The notes below the pieces were generated by a model. The model ran no database searches. It saw only the letters and a program-made list of their open reading frames with translations, and had not been told where the DNA came from. From Nannochloris sp. 'desiccata' (lineage: Eukaryota; Chlorophyta; Trebouxiophyceae; Chlorellales; Chlorellaceae): a DNA stretch of 64,000 nt. Position 1 is the stretch's first letter. Each line of letters begins with the position of its first letter. The DNA lies in assembly GCA_019044685.2 (NCBI GenBank), contig JAGTXX020000017.1, positions 124,001-188,000 on the forward strand. The letters run 5' to 3'. This document shows, in pieces, positions 1-10,052 of the stretch. A program made the position numbers and the translations under genes.

Positions 1-62
1 TCAATGTTCTCAAGGTCTGCTTCACGCTTTCTCTTACATTGACATGTAATTCATTAAAAGAA

Positions 63-1249
63 TCATTTATCCCGAGCCAAGGCTTCTAAAAGCACTCCAG
101 TTCGTCTCATCGCCGATGGCAGCTCGTCCAGGAAAATATCCTGTTGAATGGGATTTAACACCGGCCCTAGCTCATCAACAGCTGTACGAAATAATTTTAA
201 CGGAGATACATCTGTATTGGGGTAGTCTTTGAACGTTTGCACAGCATTCTTTGAGAATAAATCTAATTTCTCTGCAGCAGTGGCGCCGATACGATTCCCT
301 GAAGTGAGCAATGTCAGCAATGTAACAAAAAGATGAGCTGAAAGCTTGAGAAGAGACGTATGCAGCTCTTCTATATTTTCAGCTCTCTCACACTGTACAG
401 CGAGTTGTCGTAATAGCTGAACATACGCAGCAGCGTTTGGCGACGGGTCAGAAGGAAGCACGCGCTGTGCTGCCGTATCACTGGTGCTACTAGCTTTTAT
501 ATTCTCAAGATCTTGTGAAAGAGCTTTGCTACGAGCGAGTTCCCGATTTAAGCCTAACAAATTGCATTTTTCAACAATGTTGTCGCCGCCGCCGCCAGCA
601 CCACCAATACAAAATTGCTGTGCGCTTTGAATAGCTTTCTGAAGAGACTCTTCTAAAGCACTATGAACACTGCACTGATCTACCAGGTACTGTACATAAT
701 GTGCTTCAGAAAATAGCCATTCACTAAACGGCGGGGGTGGCGGGGTTCCAGCTGGTCGTGCCACCTCTAGCGCTCCTTCAGCTTGCAAAGCCTGCAATTG
801 TCTCGCTATAAACTCATAAAACGAATCTCCAGAGACGTAGCTCTGTACTGGTTCTGCTACCTCGAGATTTCCTAGATCTTTTGGGTTTCCACTGCCCCAA
901 TTTTGGACTTGGACAAAATCTACCCGACCGCCACTGTCGGTGGTGGCGGTCCCGCTTTTCTTAGGGCCTCGTTGCTGAATTAAATTAACAGCTTTATCTA
1001 CATCCTGTAAATATGGTAATGTATGCATCAAGTGTTTAGCATCAGCCAATAAGGAGCAAACTTAGATAAAGAACAAAGAGCGGCACTGACGTCGACAATT
1101 GCCTAGAATAAACTAAATTTGTAATTGCAGATTCTTACCTGCTTTCTGTAAGAACTCTTAGATTTCTGTTGTTTATTGCTTTTATTGGCCGGGACAGGCG
1201 TTCCAGCCCCGAAACCTTTGCCTGCTGCGGATACAATGAAGACATGCAT
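63..1249 (-). CDS. Heme-oxygenase-like protein, probably plastid-targeted
   Basis: Two exons fit: 1139-1249 and 63-1004, joined in phase 0 across a 134-bp GT-AG intron (1005-1138). The product would be about 350 residues. The C-terminal half follows the helix order of plant heme oxygenases: a segment near 'HYVQYLVDQ', then 'GLNRE' with a downstream 'DLENI', then a long helix ending 'SGNRIGATAAEKL' where true enzymes carry the glycine-rich 'GGRMIG' helix over the heme. Heme oxygenases open the heme ring for bilin synthesis in plastids. I do not see the usual proximal histidine context, so this may be a non-catalytic homologue. The N-terminal exon carries 'GKGFG' followed by a lysine/serine-rich run, common just after algal transit peptides. 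The ATG at 1249 gives almost no transit peptide, so a further 5' exon is possible. It lies head-to-tail behind the SNAPC3 gene. Confidence 0.5.
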
Positions 1250-1411
1250 CTTATTTAACCGATCAATCTCGCAGAGATGACAACTCTCTTTGTACAAAAA
1301 CCCGTTAAAGATAAACTAGATAACACTTTTATTCATTTTTTAAACATACAAAATAATACAGCCAAAGAAATAAATACCTAAGATTTAAGCACTGGCGTTG
1401 GCACCGACTCT

Positions 1412-3016
1412 CTAATCTTTCCTCAGCACAGCAGCAGCGGGACCTCCTGCCGTGCTCTTCTCATGCAGAATCAATGGATTATAATCTGCCTCATATGGAA
1501 ACACTCTAAAATCTGTATACAAAGCCGATCCGTTGTCATCATAATGCATCGCTGCATAACACTCTTCACACCAAAAGTACGGCGTGTGTGGTGCAGATTT
1601 ATCGTCATACGTTACTTTGCGCGCGAATCTAAGACCACATGCTTCACAATCCCGCTTCCGGCGAAGATTTGCACCAGGATCAGCTATTTTATAAGGATAT
1701 TGGGCTATCAATGGGGGGTCTATGGCTGGATCATGGGTGCGCACATCGACAAAGACAAAAAGGTGCTCACAGCCACCTTGATGACAAAACAAACCTGCAG
1801 CACCGACCCCTAACCGCACCCACAGGTCTTCAAATACACGATCTTGCATGGAAGCAACGGAATAGTCGGTTGTAAATGGCCCTAAAGGGCGAGCGGACGG
1901 GCCAGGGACCGGGTGCGGTGGCGCTCTGACATTGATATGTTTTAAATATTTTCTTATTCCTTCCGAAAGATCACTAGCATCGCTGGTATTGGTAGTGACA
2001 TTGTTATTGTTGCGAGTATCTATGAAAAAGCTGCCTTCGATGTAGAAATATGATGGCTGTTGGCTGAGGCTCAAAGGAGCGGTCGAGGGGCACCGCATAT
2101 TTTCATCTCTCTCTACATTTCCAATATTTGTTTCGGTTAAACAGTAAAGAGAGTCACGTAGCTCTGTTAGATTTTGGGAACCTAGAACGAGCCATTCTTC
2201 ACTGACATATGCCGGAGCTTGGGGTAGATGAACAGCGACACGTACTACCACTTCCCCAGCAGGCACAGCAGCAGCTGCGGGCGCAGTGGTAGCCGCAGTA
2301 GCGGCAACACCCCGTCGGCTGTCTCTTCGCCTTTCTACTACTGGAGCTTCAATTACTACTTCTGCAGTTTCAAGAGGTTTTACGCTTGCAAATGATCTAC
2401 GTCCTAGTTTATCACTGCCTTCTAATGGGTATGCGTGTAAGGTATGGAGGTGTTGAGCAGCAGAACCTCGTTCTTCTTCATATCTTAATTTTGCAGCGGC
2501 AATTGCAGAGTTGTAAGCATCTATTGTTTGCTGTTTTTCTATTTGACGCTTTGTTAATTCTCCTGATACGGCTACAGGATGAGCAGAAGATAAAGATTCT
2601 CGTTGTGCTGCTTCTGTTATTGGCTCTAAAGCAGTAGCAAGCATGTCTACTTGTTCTTGTGGTTCTGCTTCGCCTAGTAAGTGCCGGAGTTGCTGCCGTT
2701 GTTGCGAAGATGGCGGTAATGTATTTATTGGAGCTAGATTTGACGGACCAACTTGATCTGAGTCACTGGAAATAGCTTCATCTTCCACTGGTGCAGCAGT
2801 GGCAATTTGTATAGCTTCTTCTAACGTTTTAAGGCGAAGGTCTGAAGCATCCAATGCCGGGACGGGGGCAGCGGTAGATACCTCTGTGAGGAGCTTTTCA
2901 AGGTCATCTAGGAAATTACGCGCTTCTAATTTAACATCAGCTATTCTAAACGCTTGAGTGGCAGCGTTCCTTAGAAAAGGAGGCTCTACTGTCGCTGTTG
3001 GGCGATGATTTTGCAT
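1412..3016 (-). CDS. SNAPC3: snRNA-activating protein complex subunit 3 (SNAPC3-like)
   Basis: Single-exon gene of 534 residues starting at an ATG. The C-terminal third has the hallmark order of the SNAPC3/SRD2 family: 'FYIEGSFFID', an aspartate-rich linker, 'GGCEHLFVF.DVR', then a zinc-binding-like core with 'CEACG' and 'WCEECY' spaced by about 30 residues, followed by an aromatic tail. SNAPc binds the proximal sequence element and recruits RNA polymerase II or III to snRNA genes, acting in the nucleus. The N-terminal 250 residues are low in complexity and rich in Ala, Glu and Gln, with a short charged helix near residues 155-190; they resemble nothing I know. Family assignment is secure from the C-terminal motifs; the DNA contacts are inferred from the family. 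Confidence 0.85.
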   Translation of the reverse strand: MQNHRPTATVEPPFLRNAATQAFRIADVKLEARNFLDDLEKLLTEVSTAAPVPALDASDLRLKTLEEAIQIATAAPVEDEAISSDSDQVGPSNLAPINTLPPSSQQRQQLRHLLGEAEPQEQVDMLATALEPITEAAQRESLSSAHPVAVSGELTKRQIEKQQTIDAYNSAIAAAKLRYEEERGSAAQHLHTLHAYPLEGSDKLGRRSFASVKPLETAEVVIEAPVVERRRDSRRGVAATAATTAPAAAAVPAGEVVVRVAVHLPQAPAYVSEEWLVLGSQNLTELRDSLYCLTETNIGNVERDENMRCPSTAPLSLSQQPSYFYIEGSFFIDTRNNNNVTTNTSDASDLSEGIRKYLKHINVRAPPHPVPGPSARPLGPFTTDYSVASMQDRVFEDLWVRLGVGAAGLFCHQGGCEHLFVFVDVRTHDPAIDPPLIAQYPYKIADPGANLRRKRDCEACGLRFARKVTYDDKSAPHTPYFWCEECYAAMHYDDNGSALYTDFRVFPYEADYNPLILHEKSTAGGPAAAVLRKD

Positions 3017-3938
3017 GTTTTGATCTGAAACTAGTGTTGATCAAGAATATGCATGATCATGCGTTAATTACCAAAAATATACGCAAGGGCAAAATTGTTC
3101 CTAAAGCAGAAGATATACGCTCCAACGTGGATTGATCAAGCTTAAGGTTTTATTATTATTTTGTGAGAGTCAGCCTTACTATCAGTATTGAAGGCCCACT
3201 AAAACAAACCATTACCCACATCCCTGTAGAAGACCAATATCTGTAAATAATGGTGATGACTGTAAATAAGAGGATACATGTATTTTAATTACTGTTTTTT
3301 GTTTTTATTGTTGCGTTCGACCGCAATGTACCGGATGGCTTGTTGCTTGATTAATTTATGAAATTGACAGGTGGTACTTTATTACAAACTAAAAAGGACC
3401 CCCTTCTACACCTGCTTTCTCTATTTTTATATTTTTTCTTTTGTGCGCTTGGGACTGGGGGGTTTTCGTTCCTATTTCCCAATTCTTCTGCAGAAAGAAA
3501 GAGCGACCGCCGTCCCTCTCAGCCCTCTTGGACTTTTAGGGCTGCTCCTCTACTCAACCTCGCTCTATTGGACCGAAGCTGGACGTAACATCTAGCACAA
3601 TACTAACACCTCTGGCTGCTATCACGCTCTTGTTGCAGGTGAGCCCCCATTTTTCTGACTTTGATTGATTTTTCTGATCCTCCCGGTGCTCGAGCACCGG
3701 CTAATTCCCAAAATAAATAAGTCTAGCTTCCGGTCTAAAGAATGAAAGAAACAAACCTTGTGAATTACTACACTTAACGCTTTAGTTACATACGGAGTGT
3801 GCGTCTGCATCTTTTGATGCTGATTTATCTCGGGTTCGAAAGAATGTTGCAAAAGAACAAATTTAAATGGGTACATACATTCTCATCAAAAACTAAGGTA
3901 TCTAGTTGGCGAAATAAGACCAAACCTAAACAAAGAAA
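3017..3938. other. Intergenic region without a supported gene
   Basis: AT-rich spacer between the SNAPC3 start and the broken coiled-coil gene. Short open frames on both strands (for example 3358-3588 + and 3622-3876 -) have no recognisable domain and overlap each other. The only structured element is the perfect palindrome at 3683-3700. Confidence 0.5.
3683..3700. repeat. Perfect 18-bp palindrome
   Basis: CCGGTGCTCGAGCACCGG reads the same on both strands and stands out from its AT-rich surroundings. It could bind a dimeric transcription factor or simply be chance; nothing nearby decides this. Confidence 0.6.
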
Positions 3939-4169
3939 TTACCAAAAATGATACCACGGAGTTGAGGCCACCTCTTCCACGGTTTTAGCTACGACCGGTG
4001 CAGTAAATGCATTAGGGAGACCAGCCCTAATCGTAACTCCAGCTAATGTAATTAACGAAGCGATGAAAGAAGAAATTGCGATAATGCTTGTGACTTTCTT
4101 ATCAAAAGAATAGATTTCAGCTTTCAAGCTGTTCTGCGAGTCCTTCAAGCTTGAGAAGTCAGTTCTCAA
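3939..4169 (-). pseudogene. 3' part of a coiled-coil/membrane-anchor gene (DUF1640/CCDC90-like), broken
   Basis: The minus-strand frame encodes a charged helical stretch ('SLKDSQNSLKAEIYSFDKKV') followed by one hydrophobic segment ('IIAISSFIASLITLAGV') and a short polar tail ending in a stop. That order, coiled coil then a single C-terminal membrane anchor, resembles the DUF1640/CCDC90 mitochondrial family. The expected upstream part ('MAALQFMADVVESNTEERHR') is present just beyond it, but twice and in opposite orientations, inside the inverted repeat at 4191-4477. The minus-strand copy runs into a stop before reaching this tail. I read this as a gene broken by an inverted duplication. An undetected splice form could still connect the parts, so pseudogene status is inferred. 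Confidence 0.5.
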
Positions 4170-4190
4170 GCTGCTCTGCGAGCTTGAAAA

Positions 4191-4477
4191 CCACAGTTAG
4201 CAATGCCCCAACAGAGCCTGTGACAATGGCGGCACTTCAATTCATGGCTGACGTGGTTGAGTCAAATACGGAGGAGCGACATAGGATGGACGACAAGTTC
4301 AATGGGACCCTTGAGAAACTTTCTTTCAAGCTGTCCAGCGAGCTTGAGAATTCTGAAGGGCCCCATTGAACTTGTCGTCCATCCTATGTCGCTCCTCCGT
4401 ATTTGACTCAACCACGTCAGCCATGAATTGAAGTGCCGCCATTGTCACAGGTTCTGTTATGGCATTGCTAACTGTGG
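4191..4477. repeat. Long inverted repeat, 127-bp arms, about 96% identical
   Basis: Left arm 4191-4317 and right arm 4351-4477 are reverse complements with about five mismatches. The 33-bp centre itself contains CAAGCT...AGCTTG, so the whole 287 bp can fold into one hairpin. Both arms carry the same coding segment (peptide 'MAALQFMADVVESNTEERHR'), the left arm on + and the right arm on -. This is the pattern of a fold-back duplication of an exon rather than of a transposon: no target-site duplication or transposase is seen. If transcribed, the RNA would be a strong double-stranded substrate. Confidence 0.85.
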
Positions 4478-4970
4478 TCATTCAACTGGTGCGCTGGGCT
4501 ATAAGCTTTCCAATCGAACGCGAAGTTCTCAGCATCGTGTCCTCTGCGAAAGTAAAATGTAGAGTTAAAGACAGCGGTGGGTCTCATGAACCTGCGGGGC
4601 CCAGACTTGGGGGTGCAGATTGGCTTTCAGGAACTCCCCTCGGAGGTTACAGGGGCAAAGAGAACATAATAACAAACCTACTTTTGCACCAAGAGTCAGA
4701 GCTAAGCGTTTGGCTCAAAGTCTAAAGCTAATTAATTGATACTTCTAGAATCGATCTCTTTGGAGGCGGTAAAACTTCGCCAAGGTCTTATGCAGTGTTT
4801 AATATATTTTAAAATAGTGTTTTATTGCAAAAGCAATTAAATTAAATGACACCGGGAGAGGTGAGGGCTGAACTCTTTTGAAACTTTCACTTTGAAAGTT
4901 CAACTATTATTAAATTTTGTTGGATATCCATAGTTTCCCCAATTAAATCTGTTTTTAACAATTGTAATTT
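4478..4970. other. Intergenic region, probable promoter of the bifunctional nuclease gene
   Basis: No coding potential beyond a 267-nt open frame (4459-4725) that partly overlaps the inverted repeat and has no domain. AT-rich from about 4730 up to the next start codon. Confidence 0.4.
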
Positions 4971-6071
4971 ATGAAGACACATATAAGCGCACCGAGCAGG
5001 TGCATCATCTGTTCGACAGTGGCACATTCTCATAATAGAGAAATGTCAAGCCCGCACCACTTTGCTCACTGCAGGTCTCTAACCTTACCGCACCCGTCAT
5101 CAAACTTTCGGAAATATTTTCTTAAGGGCTTTTGCACCCCCTCTAGGCTCCACAGAACCCGAGCAGACGCCCACTACGATCCATTTCCTTTCAAAGCCGA
5201 CGACTACCACCGAGCCAACTTGCAACTCCTGCAAGGCCACGACCAGCTAATGACAGGTGTCATGCTCTTCCAGAAAGAGGATGAAACTGGAGAAATTATC
5301 GATGACGGGGATGGACTCGTTATAGCCATTGGCGGGGACACTTTCCAAGCCATAGTTTTGTTGTTGCAAGGACGCCTCGAGATCAGGCCGCTCACTGTGG
5401 ATTTATTATGTCGTGTTTTAGAGCAAGCTCGAACCGTTTCTCAAAAAGACTGGACAATAGTACGTGTCGCTATAACAGATCTAGCGGAATCGACGTTCAT
5501 CGGTAGAATCTTCTTTGGAGATAGTACAAGTGAAGAAATTAGTTGGGATGTAGATTGTCGGCCATCCGACGCCGTTTTTCTAGCCTTGAAGCACGGAGCT
5601 CCCATTTATATCCACGAAAAAGTATGGGCAGCAGTCTCCGCCCCGTTAGATGAGTTGAAGGAGAATGCACAGTGGCAAATGGCTCATGTCAATAGAGAAC
5701 TAAAAGCTCATCGTGAAGGAGACGAATATCAAGGGGCTTTGCTGAGTGGTGGTAACCCTGATCAACAATCTGGCCGGAAAAAGCTGGATGTCGCAACATT
5801 AATGACGACAGTACGCCGATCAGATCCTGAGCCGTTAAAATTACTGAAAATGGAGTTGAAACTAGCTATAGCAGAAGAAGATTACGCTGCTGCAGCAAGA
5901 ATAAGAGACCATGTTTTCATGAAGCTCTCGGTTGCAGCGGCGACGGCAAAGGAAGAAGGTGATCATGAAGCAGCTGCGAATTATGAAAAGACTTTGAGAG
6001 GGTATATAGCGAGTATGGATAGTGGTGGTATGCCTGATCATAGTGATGGTACTGGTGATGAGTCTTTGTAG
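4971..6071 (+). CDS. Bifunctional nuclease (BFN/DUF151) domain protein with UVR motif
   Basis: Intronless, 366 residues, ATG start. The first 60 residues are rich in Ser, Arg and His and poor in acidic residues, consistent with an organelle transit peptide. Residues about 95-235 form a BFN/DUF151 domain, recognised by 'AIGGDTFQAIVLLLQGR', 'RPLTVDLL' and 'WDVDCRPSDAVFLAL', the last being the most conserved motif of the family. The C-terminus has 'LLKMELKLAIAEEDYAAAARIRDH', a UVR motif as in UvrB/ClpC. Plants have the same BFN-UVR arrangement in wound-responsive proteins reported to have DNase and RNase activity; activity here is inferred. A TGTAA motif lies at 6396-6400. Confidence 0.85.
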   Translation: MKTHISAPSRCIICSTVAHSHNREMSSPHHFAHCRSLTLPHPSSNFRKYFLKGFCTPSRLHRTRADAHYDPFPFKADDYHRANLQLLQGHDQLMTGVMLFQKEDETGEIIDDGDGLVIAIGGDTFQAIVLLLQGRLEIRPLTVDLLCRVLEQARTVSQKDWTIVRVAITDLAESTFIGRIFFGDSTSEEISWDVDCRPSDAVFLALKHGAPIYIHEKVWAAVSAPLDELKENAQWQMAHVNRELKAHREGDEYQGALLSGGNPDQQSGRKKLDVATLMTTVRRSDPEPLKLLKMELKLAIAEEDYAAAARIRDHVFMKLSVAAATAKEEGDHEAAANYEKTLRGYIASMDSGGMPDHSDGTGDESL

Positions 6072-7261
6072 AAATAGAATTTTAGAATGAAGGGTTTAAA
6101 AATAATAACTGAAGTTGCAAAAGACGACCTCCAGGAAAACGGTCATGAAATGCCATATAGAGCGGCCGAGCTTCTGGAGATAATATTAAAACCCTTTTTA
6201 ATGCATGAGAAATTAGACAAGCGTCTGGCGTAGTTTCCTTGACCTTTGCCCTCATAGAGCCATCCGCTTGATTCATTTGCTATTAATCAGTTTTTATCCT
6301 AATTCCCCCTTTCTTTTTTTCCTGTTGTCGCGTCAAATTTTTCTGTTTTTCCTTTCTGTTTTTTTGATTCTATTCCATCTCCAGATTCTACTATTTGTAA
6401 TCATCAACTTCTTTATTACTACTGTTATATGGTGTTCATGATGGATAAGCATATGCATTGTCGAAATTGTACAATTGGATAGGAAGAAAGATAGGAACAA
6501 GGAGGGCGTGAGATAGGGAAAAAAGAAAAGAAAAGATTAGTCAAGATTGTCAAAAGGAGAGTCAGTTAAAAGCGTTGTTCCTTAAGAGCCGTGCGTAAAG
6601 AAAGACTTGCAACGCGGAAAGAAGGAAGCCTGGGGAGAGAGTTCAAGGGTATAAAAAGATGGTGCCATGGCCGCTGCGCTGTGCAATCAATACTGGAAAA
6701 AATGCATGGGAAACAGCTGCAGAGCAGAGGGGAGCAGAGGAGGGATTTAAGATAAACAAAAAAGACAGCACACTCGAGGGTAAGTCTAAATCGATTATCG
6801 GCAGAGCTAGCTTGAAAGCTCCACAGAAATTCAAAAATAAGAGGATTTTTTTAGGTTTTTTTTTGGTAATCATTGCTGAGCTTTTGGTAATCATAACTCA
6901 AAATCCCTGCAAAATCTTCCTGCTGGGTTCCAAAAGAGCAAAACGCACATCGAGGTATAAAGGTTTTGAATTTGTAGAATTACTAAGAGTAACTGAAAAG
7001 ATAAACAGGGGCAAAGGTAGGTTTGAAACTAAGAGGCAAATGGAATAGGGAGGTAAGGTTCTAAGGTATAATCGTAAAACGGGGGGAGGGGGAATCTTGC
7101 TTAACGCTTGGACTCAAAAAAATTTCGAACTAGGTATGTATTTTTCACTCTATACGTAGTAATTATTATTCGACAGACCGACAAACAGACAATATTCTAA
7201 AGCGTAGTGGGTAGTGTTGTTATTATTAATTTGTACTAAAGAATTTCTCTATTTGTACTGA
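6072..7261. other. Intergenic region between convergent genes
   Basis: Separates the 3' ends of the nuclease gene (+) and the phosphatase gene (-), so much of it is probably untranslated region. The segment 6480-7100 is purine-rich on + and leaves a 129-codon open frame (6659-7048) with no recognisable domain; I do not call it a gene. Confidence 0.45.
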
Positions 7262-8515
7262 TTACTTTTCTCCTGGTGATATTATTGTCGGCAATGGCGC
7301 TGCATCCACAAGCTCCCGTAATCTGAATGTCTGCTCAATATGCGGTCTGACATCAGTTGCTGCTGCAACTTGCTCCAAAAAGGGAATCAGCTTCAACAAT
7401 TCTGTATCTTCATCATCATCGTACCAGGATTCAATCGGGACTCCGTTTGCCAATTGAAATCCGAATGCTTGAGGAGAGTTGTCTACGATGAGCGTGTGAG
7501 ATAGATCCCGTCCAAGAACAGTTAAATCTTTTAGATAATTGCCCTCCCACAAAACACACGAATCACGGTAGACTCTGTGTTTAATACACTTCTGTCCAGG
7601 ATCGATAATATCCAAGAGCTGCTCTGCATAGATTTGCTGACTGGCTGTAAAAACGACGACCTCAAAAAGTTCCGCCACTCGGTTGAGGAAGGTGTGGAGG
7701 TGAGGACGCATGCGGACAGCAACCATATGCCGAGCAGGGCCCATTTGCACTGCGAAAGTGAAATCTGGGGTGCAATCTCCATCTAAAGTGGAATGGACAA
7801 GTGTCTCATCGAGATCAAGGACCAATGTTTTGCGTTTGCTACGGCGGGTTTGGCGAGGGAGTAAGAAGGAGGTGCGAGGAGCGTTGATGCACTGTTCCAA
7901 CGCTGGGAGACGTTTGATGAATAAAAAGGGATCAAATTCCCATTCTTCTTCATCTCCTTCCTCCTCAACTGCTACGGGTGCAGGTGCGGCCACCGACATT
8001 GTGCCACCAGGGGAGGTAGGTATATGAACCGCTGCTGCTGCTGTTGCTGCTGCTGCCTGATCTGAAGATTCTCCTTGGTCTAAAGACGCAGAGGTTCCAG
8101 TCGAAGCATCTGTCGAAGCGTTATCACCAGGAGGAGTTGACGGCCGTGATGGGGCTACAGCCTCGGCGCCTTCTTTATCTATAAGGTGGAAAGAAGGAGA
8201 GAATAAAATGCCCTGTCCATCTGAAGACCCCCCCGCTCCGCCATTAGGGCATGGTTCTTCTACTGCTGCGGCTTCGTCTTCTTCTGGAACGTCAACGGGA
8301 AGTGGTGGAGCCGCTTCAGCACGGACTCGTTTTTCCAAAGGAGCAGCCTCTGCATCTCTAGGTTCTTTGCGTTTTTCTTTGCGTACGCTTGATGTAATGA
8401 AGCTAGGATTTGGACTGGTGGGCTGTGTAGGAGTGAGCATGCATTGCTGCTGTTGTTGCTCCGTGGTACCCTCCATCTTGCGCTGGACAGACGATAAAAC
8501 ACAGGCTTGGGCCAT
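7262..8515 (-). CDS. CTD-type small phosphatase (FCP1/SCP family)
   Basis: Single exon, 417 residues, ATG start. The C-terminal 190 residues are an FCP1-homology (HAD-type) phosphatase domain. 'DLDETLVHS' near residue 233 is the DxDxT/V signature carrying the nucleophilic and acid/base aspartates. It is followed by 'VRMRPHLHTFL', 'VVVFTASQQIYAEQLLDIIDP', 'HRVYRDSC' and 'LIVDNSPQAFGFQ.NGVPIESWYDD'. This matches the CTDSPL2/HSPC129 branch, which dephosphorylates Ser/Thr on the RNA polymerase II CTD and other proteins. The N-terminal 200 residues are low complexity, with a Gln run, Pro/Ser/Thr blocks and acidic stretches, and are probably disordered. The domain call is firm; the substrate is inferred from the family. 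Confidence 0.9.
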   Translation of the reverse strand: MAQACVLSSVQRKMEGTTEQQQQQCMLTPTQPTSPNPSFITSSVRKEKRKEPRDAEAAPLEKRVRAEAAPPLPVDVPEEDEAAAVEEPCPNGGAGGSSDGQGILFSPSFHLIDKEGAEAVAPSRPSTPPGDNASTDASTGTSASLDQGESSDQAAAATAAAAVHIPTSPGGTMSVAAPAPVAVEEEGDEEEWEFDPFLFIKRLPALEQCINAPRTSFLLPRQTRRSKRKTLVLDLDETLVHSTLDGDCTPDFTFAVQMGPARHMVAVRMRPHLHTFLNRVAELFEVVVFTASQQIYAEQLLDIIDPGQKCIKHRVYRDSCVLWEGNYLKDLTVLGRDLSHTLIVDNSPQAFGFQLANGVPIESWYDDDEDTELLKLIPFLEQVAAATDVRPHIEQTFRLRELVDAAPLPTIISPGEK

Positions 8516-9421
8516 GAGAACCAGTGATCACTGCACTTATGATCCTCCAACTCCTGGAAACGGATTTAGGACTGCATAATGGGTAGAGAAGAGTAGCAAA
8601 GGTTAGAAAAAGTGTCTGAAGGGGTATAATAATCACCTAAATTTCCCTTCCCAAACAGAAGATTGTTCCAGTAAAAGAACAGTAGTCAACCCCCAGCATC
8701 TGTTCCATAGAAGCAAGGCATCCAAACTATGTTTAATAGGCCCTGAAGTAGTCTGTCAAGCAGTTTGGATTATTCGAGGCATTCGAGCTTGGGGCTCTCT
8801 CGCAACTCTCCGCGGCAGCCGTGCACTGCAACTAACTCTTTGGACTATATCTAGGTTGATCCGGCTGAGCAATGGCAGTGGCACTTCGCCAGGGAGGAGA
8901 GATTCAGGTTGCTGGGTCTTTGAAAATCGCTCCAGAATTCCCCTCAACACCCTCCAGGGTTCTCTGCAGTGCTCCAGCAACCGCGCAGTATATCCGCAAA
9001 GCAAATAACCTTCTATGATCACCACGCCCGCACCCTTCAAGTCTTTCCCACGACACTCACCTTTATAAGTCCTAAATTAGCCTTGGGCAATCTCGAAGCC
9101 AGGGCCTCCGCTGCTTGACTCTTAGCAAACGATTCAGTGGGTCAGGGTCGTAAGTTGAAATGTGATAACCCTGATAAAAACTCAGCGGTTATAGCGCAAA
9201 TGCGTGAAATAGATCTGAATTCCAGGGTCGATTCGCGAACGATACTTCTCTGTCATTGGCTCCCCATGTAAACATTAAAGCGATTGATGGGTATTACCAC
9301 ATATTAAACTCTGCACAGCATCATAACTACTCTTAAGAAGGCAGCAAATACCCCATCAACCTTGCTTTTGGTTACGGGGTGTGATCATTCCATCGCTGGA
9401 GAAGGTTTAGAGCAGGATAAA
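8516..9421. other. Region between divergent genes, with weak exon-like fragments on the minus strand
   Basis: Upstream regions of the phosphatase (-) and MIC19 (+) genes. On the minus strand a 285-nt open frame (8756-9040) and a short coding-like stretch (9061-9141) ending at a consensus GTGAGT donor are visible. Neither resembles a known protein, and no join gives a convincing product. A decayed gene is possible. Confidence 0.3.
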
Positions 9422-10052
9422 ATGGGCCAAGGTGGTAGTAAACACCGGGATGTTGATGAAGCAGTGTTTTCTGGGGTCAGGGTAAGCATTGGTTTAGGTT
9501 TTACTGGAATCTGTATTCTAGTTGCAAGATCTCCCTTGTCCACCGCCCCATTTTTCTTCTTAAAACTCAAACGCTGTGTTTTCTTCCTTGCAGATAACAC
9601 CTGAATTAGTAGGCCAGCTATCAGGAACCCCGGTCTCACGGAAAGACCCGCGATCATCATCATCTGGACGTGGAGATGGTGGAGGTAGAGGTAGCGAAGC
9701 TCAAGCAATGAGATCACACGCGCCGCCCTCTCAAGTTGATCAAGATGTTGCAATGACAATTCGCCGTAGTGAGCTCTTACGAAGAGCTTTAGAACGTAGT
9801 CATCGTGTAGGAGATCTGCTTCTAGCTCGTGAAGATGAAGAGCTTGAGCAGATTGATCAGCTGGCTGAAGAGATAATCAAAAAAGAATACAGCCAGCCAA
9901 GTAGAGCACGGCCGTGTCAGTCGGAGGCAGCTGCCTGTTTGCAGTGCTATAAACTGAACAGCGAAAATCCTACAGTTTGTGAATCAGCAGTAAATGCATA
10001 TTCAACATGTGCGAGAGAAGCTGCAGCCACAGTGCTTCATACAGCAGCTTAA
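9422..10052 (+). CDS. MIC19: MICOS complex subunit MIC19 (CHCHD3-like)
   Basis: Two exons, 9422-9481 and 9594-10052, joined in phase 0 over a 112-bp intron, giving 172 residues. The N-terminus 'MGQGGSK' is a myristoylation-type signal as in animal MIC19. 'GVRITPELVGQLSG' matches the family's short N-terminal motif. A central charged coiled coil spans about residues 65-120. The C-terminal CHCH domain has cysteines near 128, 138, 149 and 159 spaced C-x9-C, x10, C-x9-C, as in CHCHD3, plus one extra cysteine in the first helix. MIC19 bridges the inner-membrane MICOS complex to the outer-membrane sorting machinery at cristae junctions and is imported through the Mia40 disulfide relay. Family assignment is firm. 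Confidence 0.88.

Noticed and set aside
6659..7048. 129-codon open frame on the plus strand
   Set aside because: No domain, purine-rich low-complexity composition, and it lies in the 3' flank of a convergent gene pair.
9170..9260. Possible tRNA (GGTCGATTCGCG resembling a T-loop)
   Set aside because: No acceptor stem or anticodon arm pairs with it.
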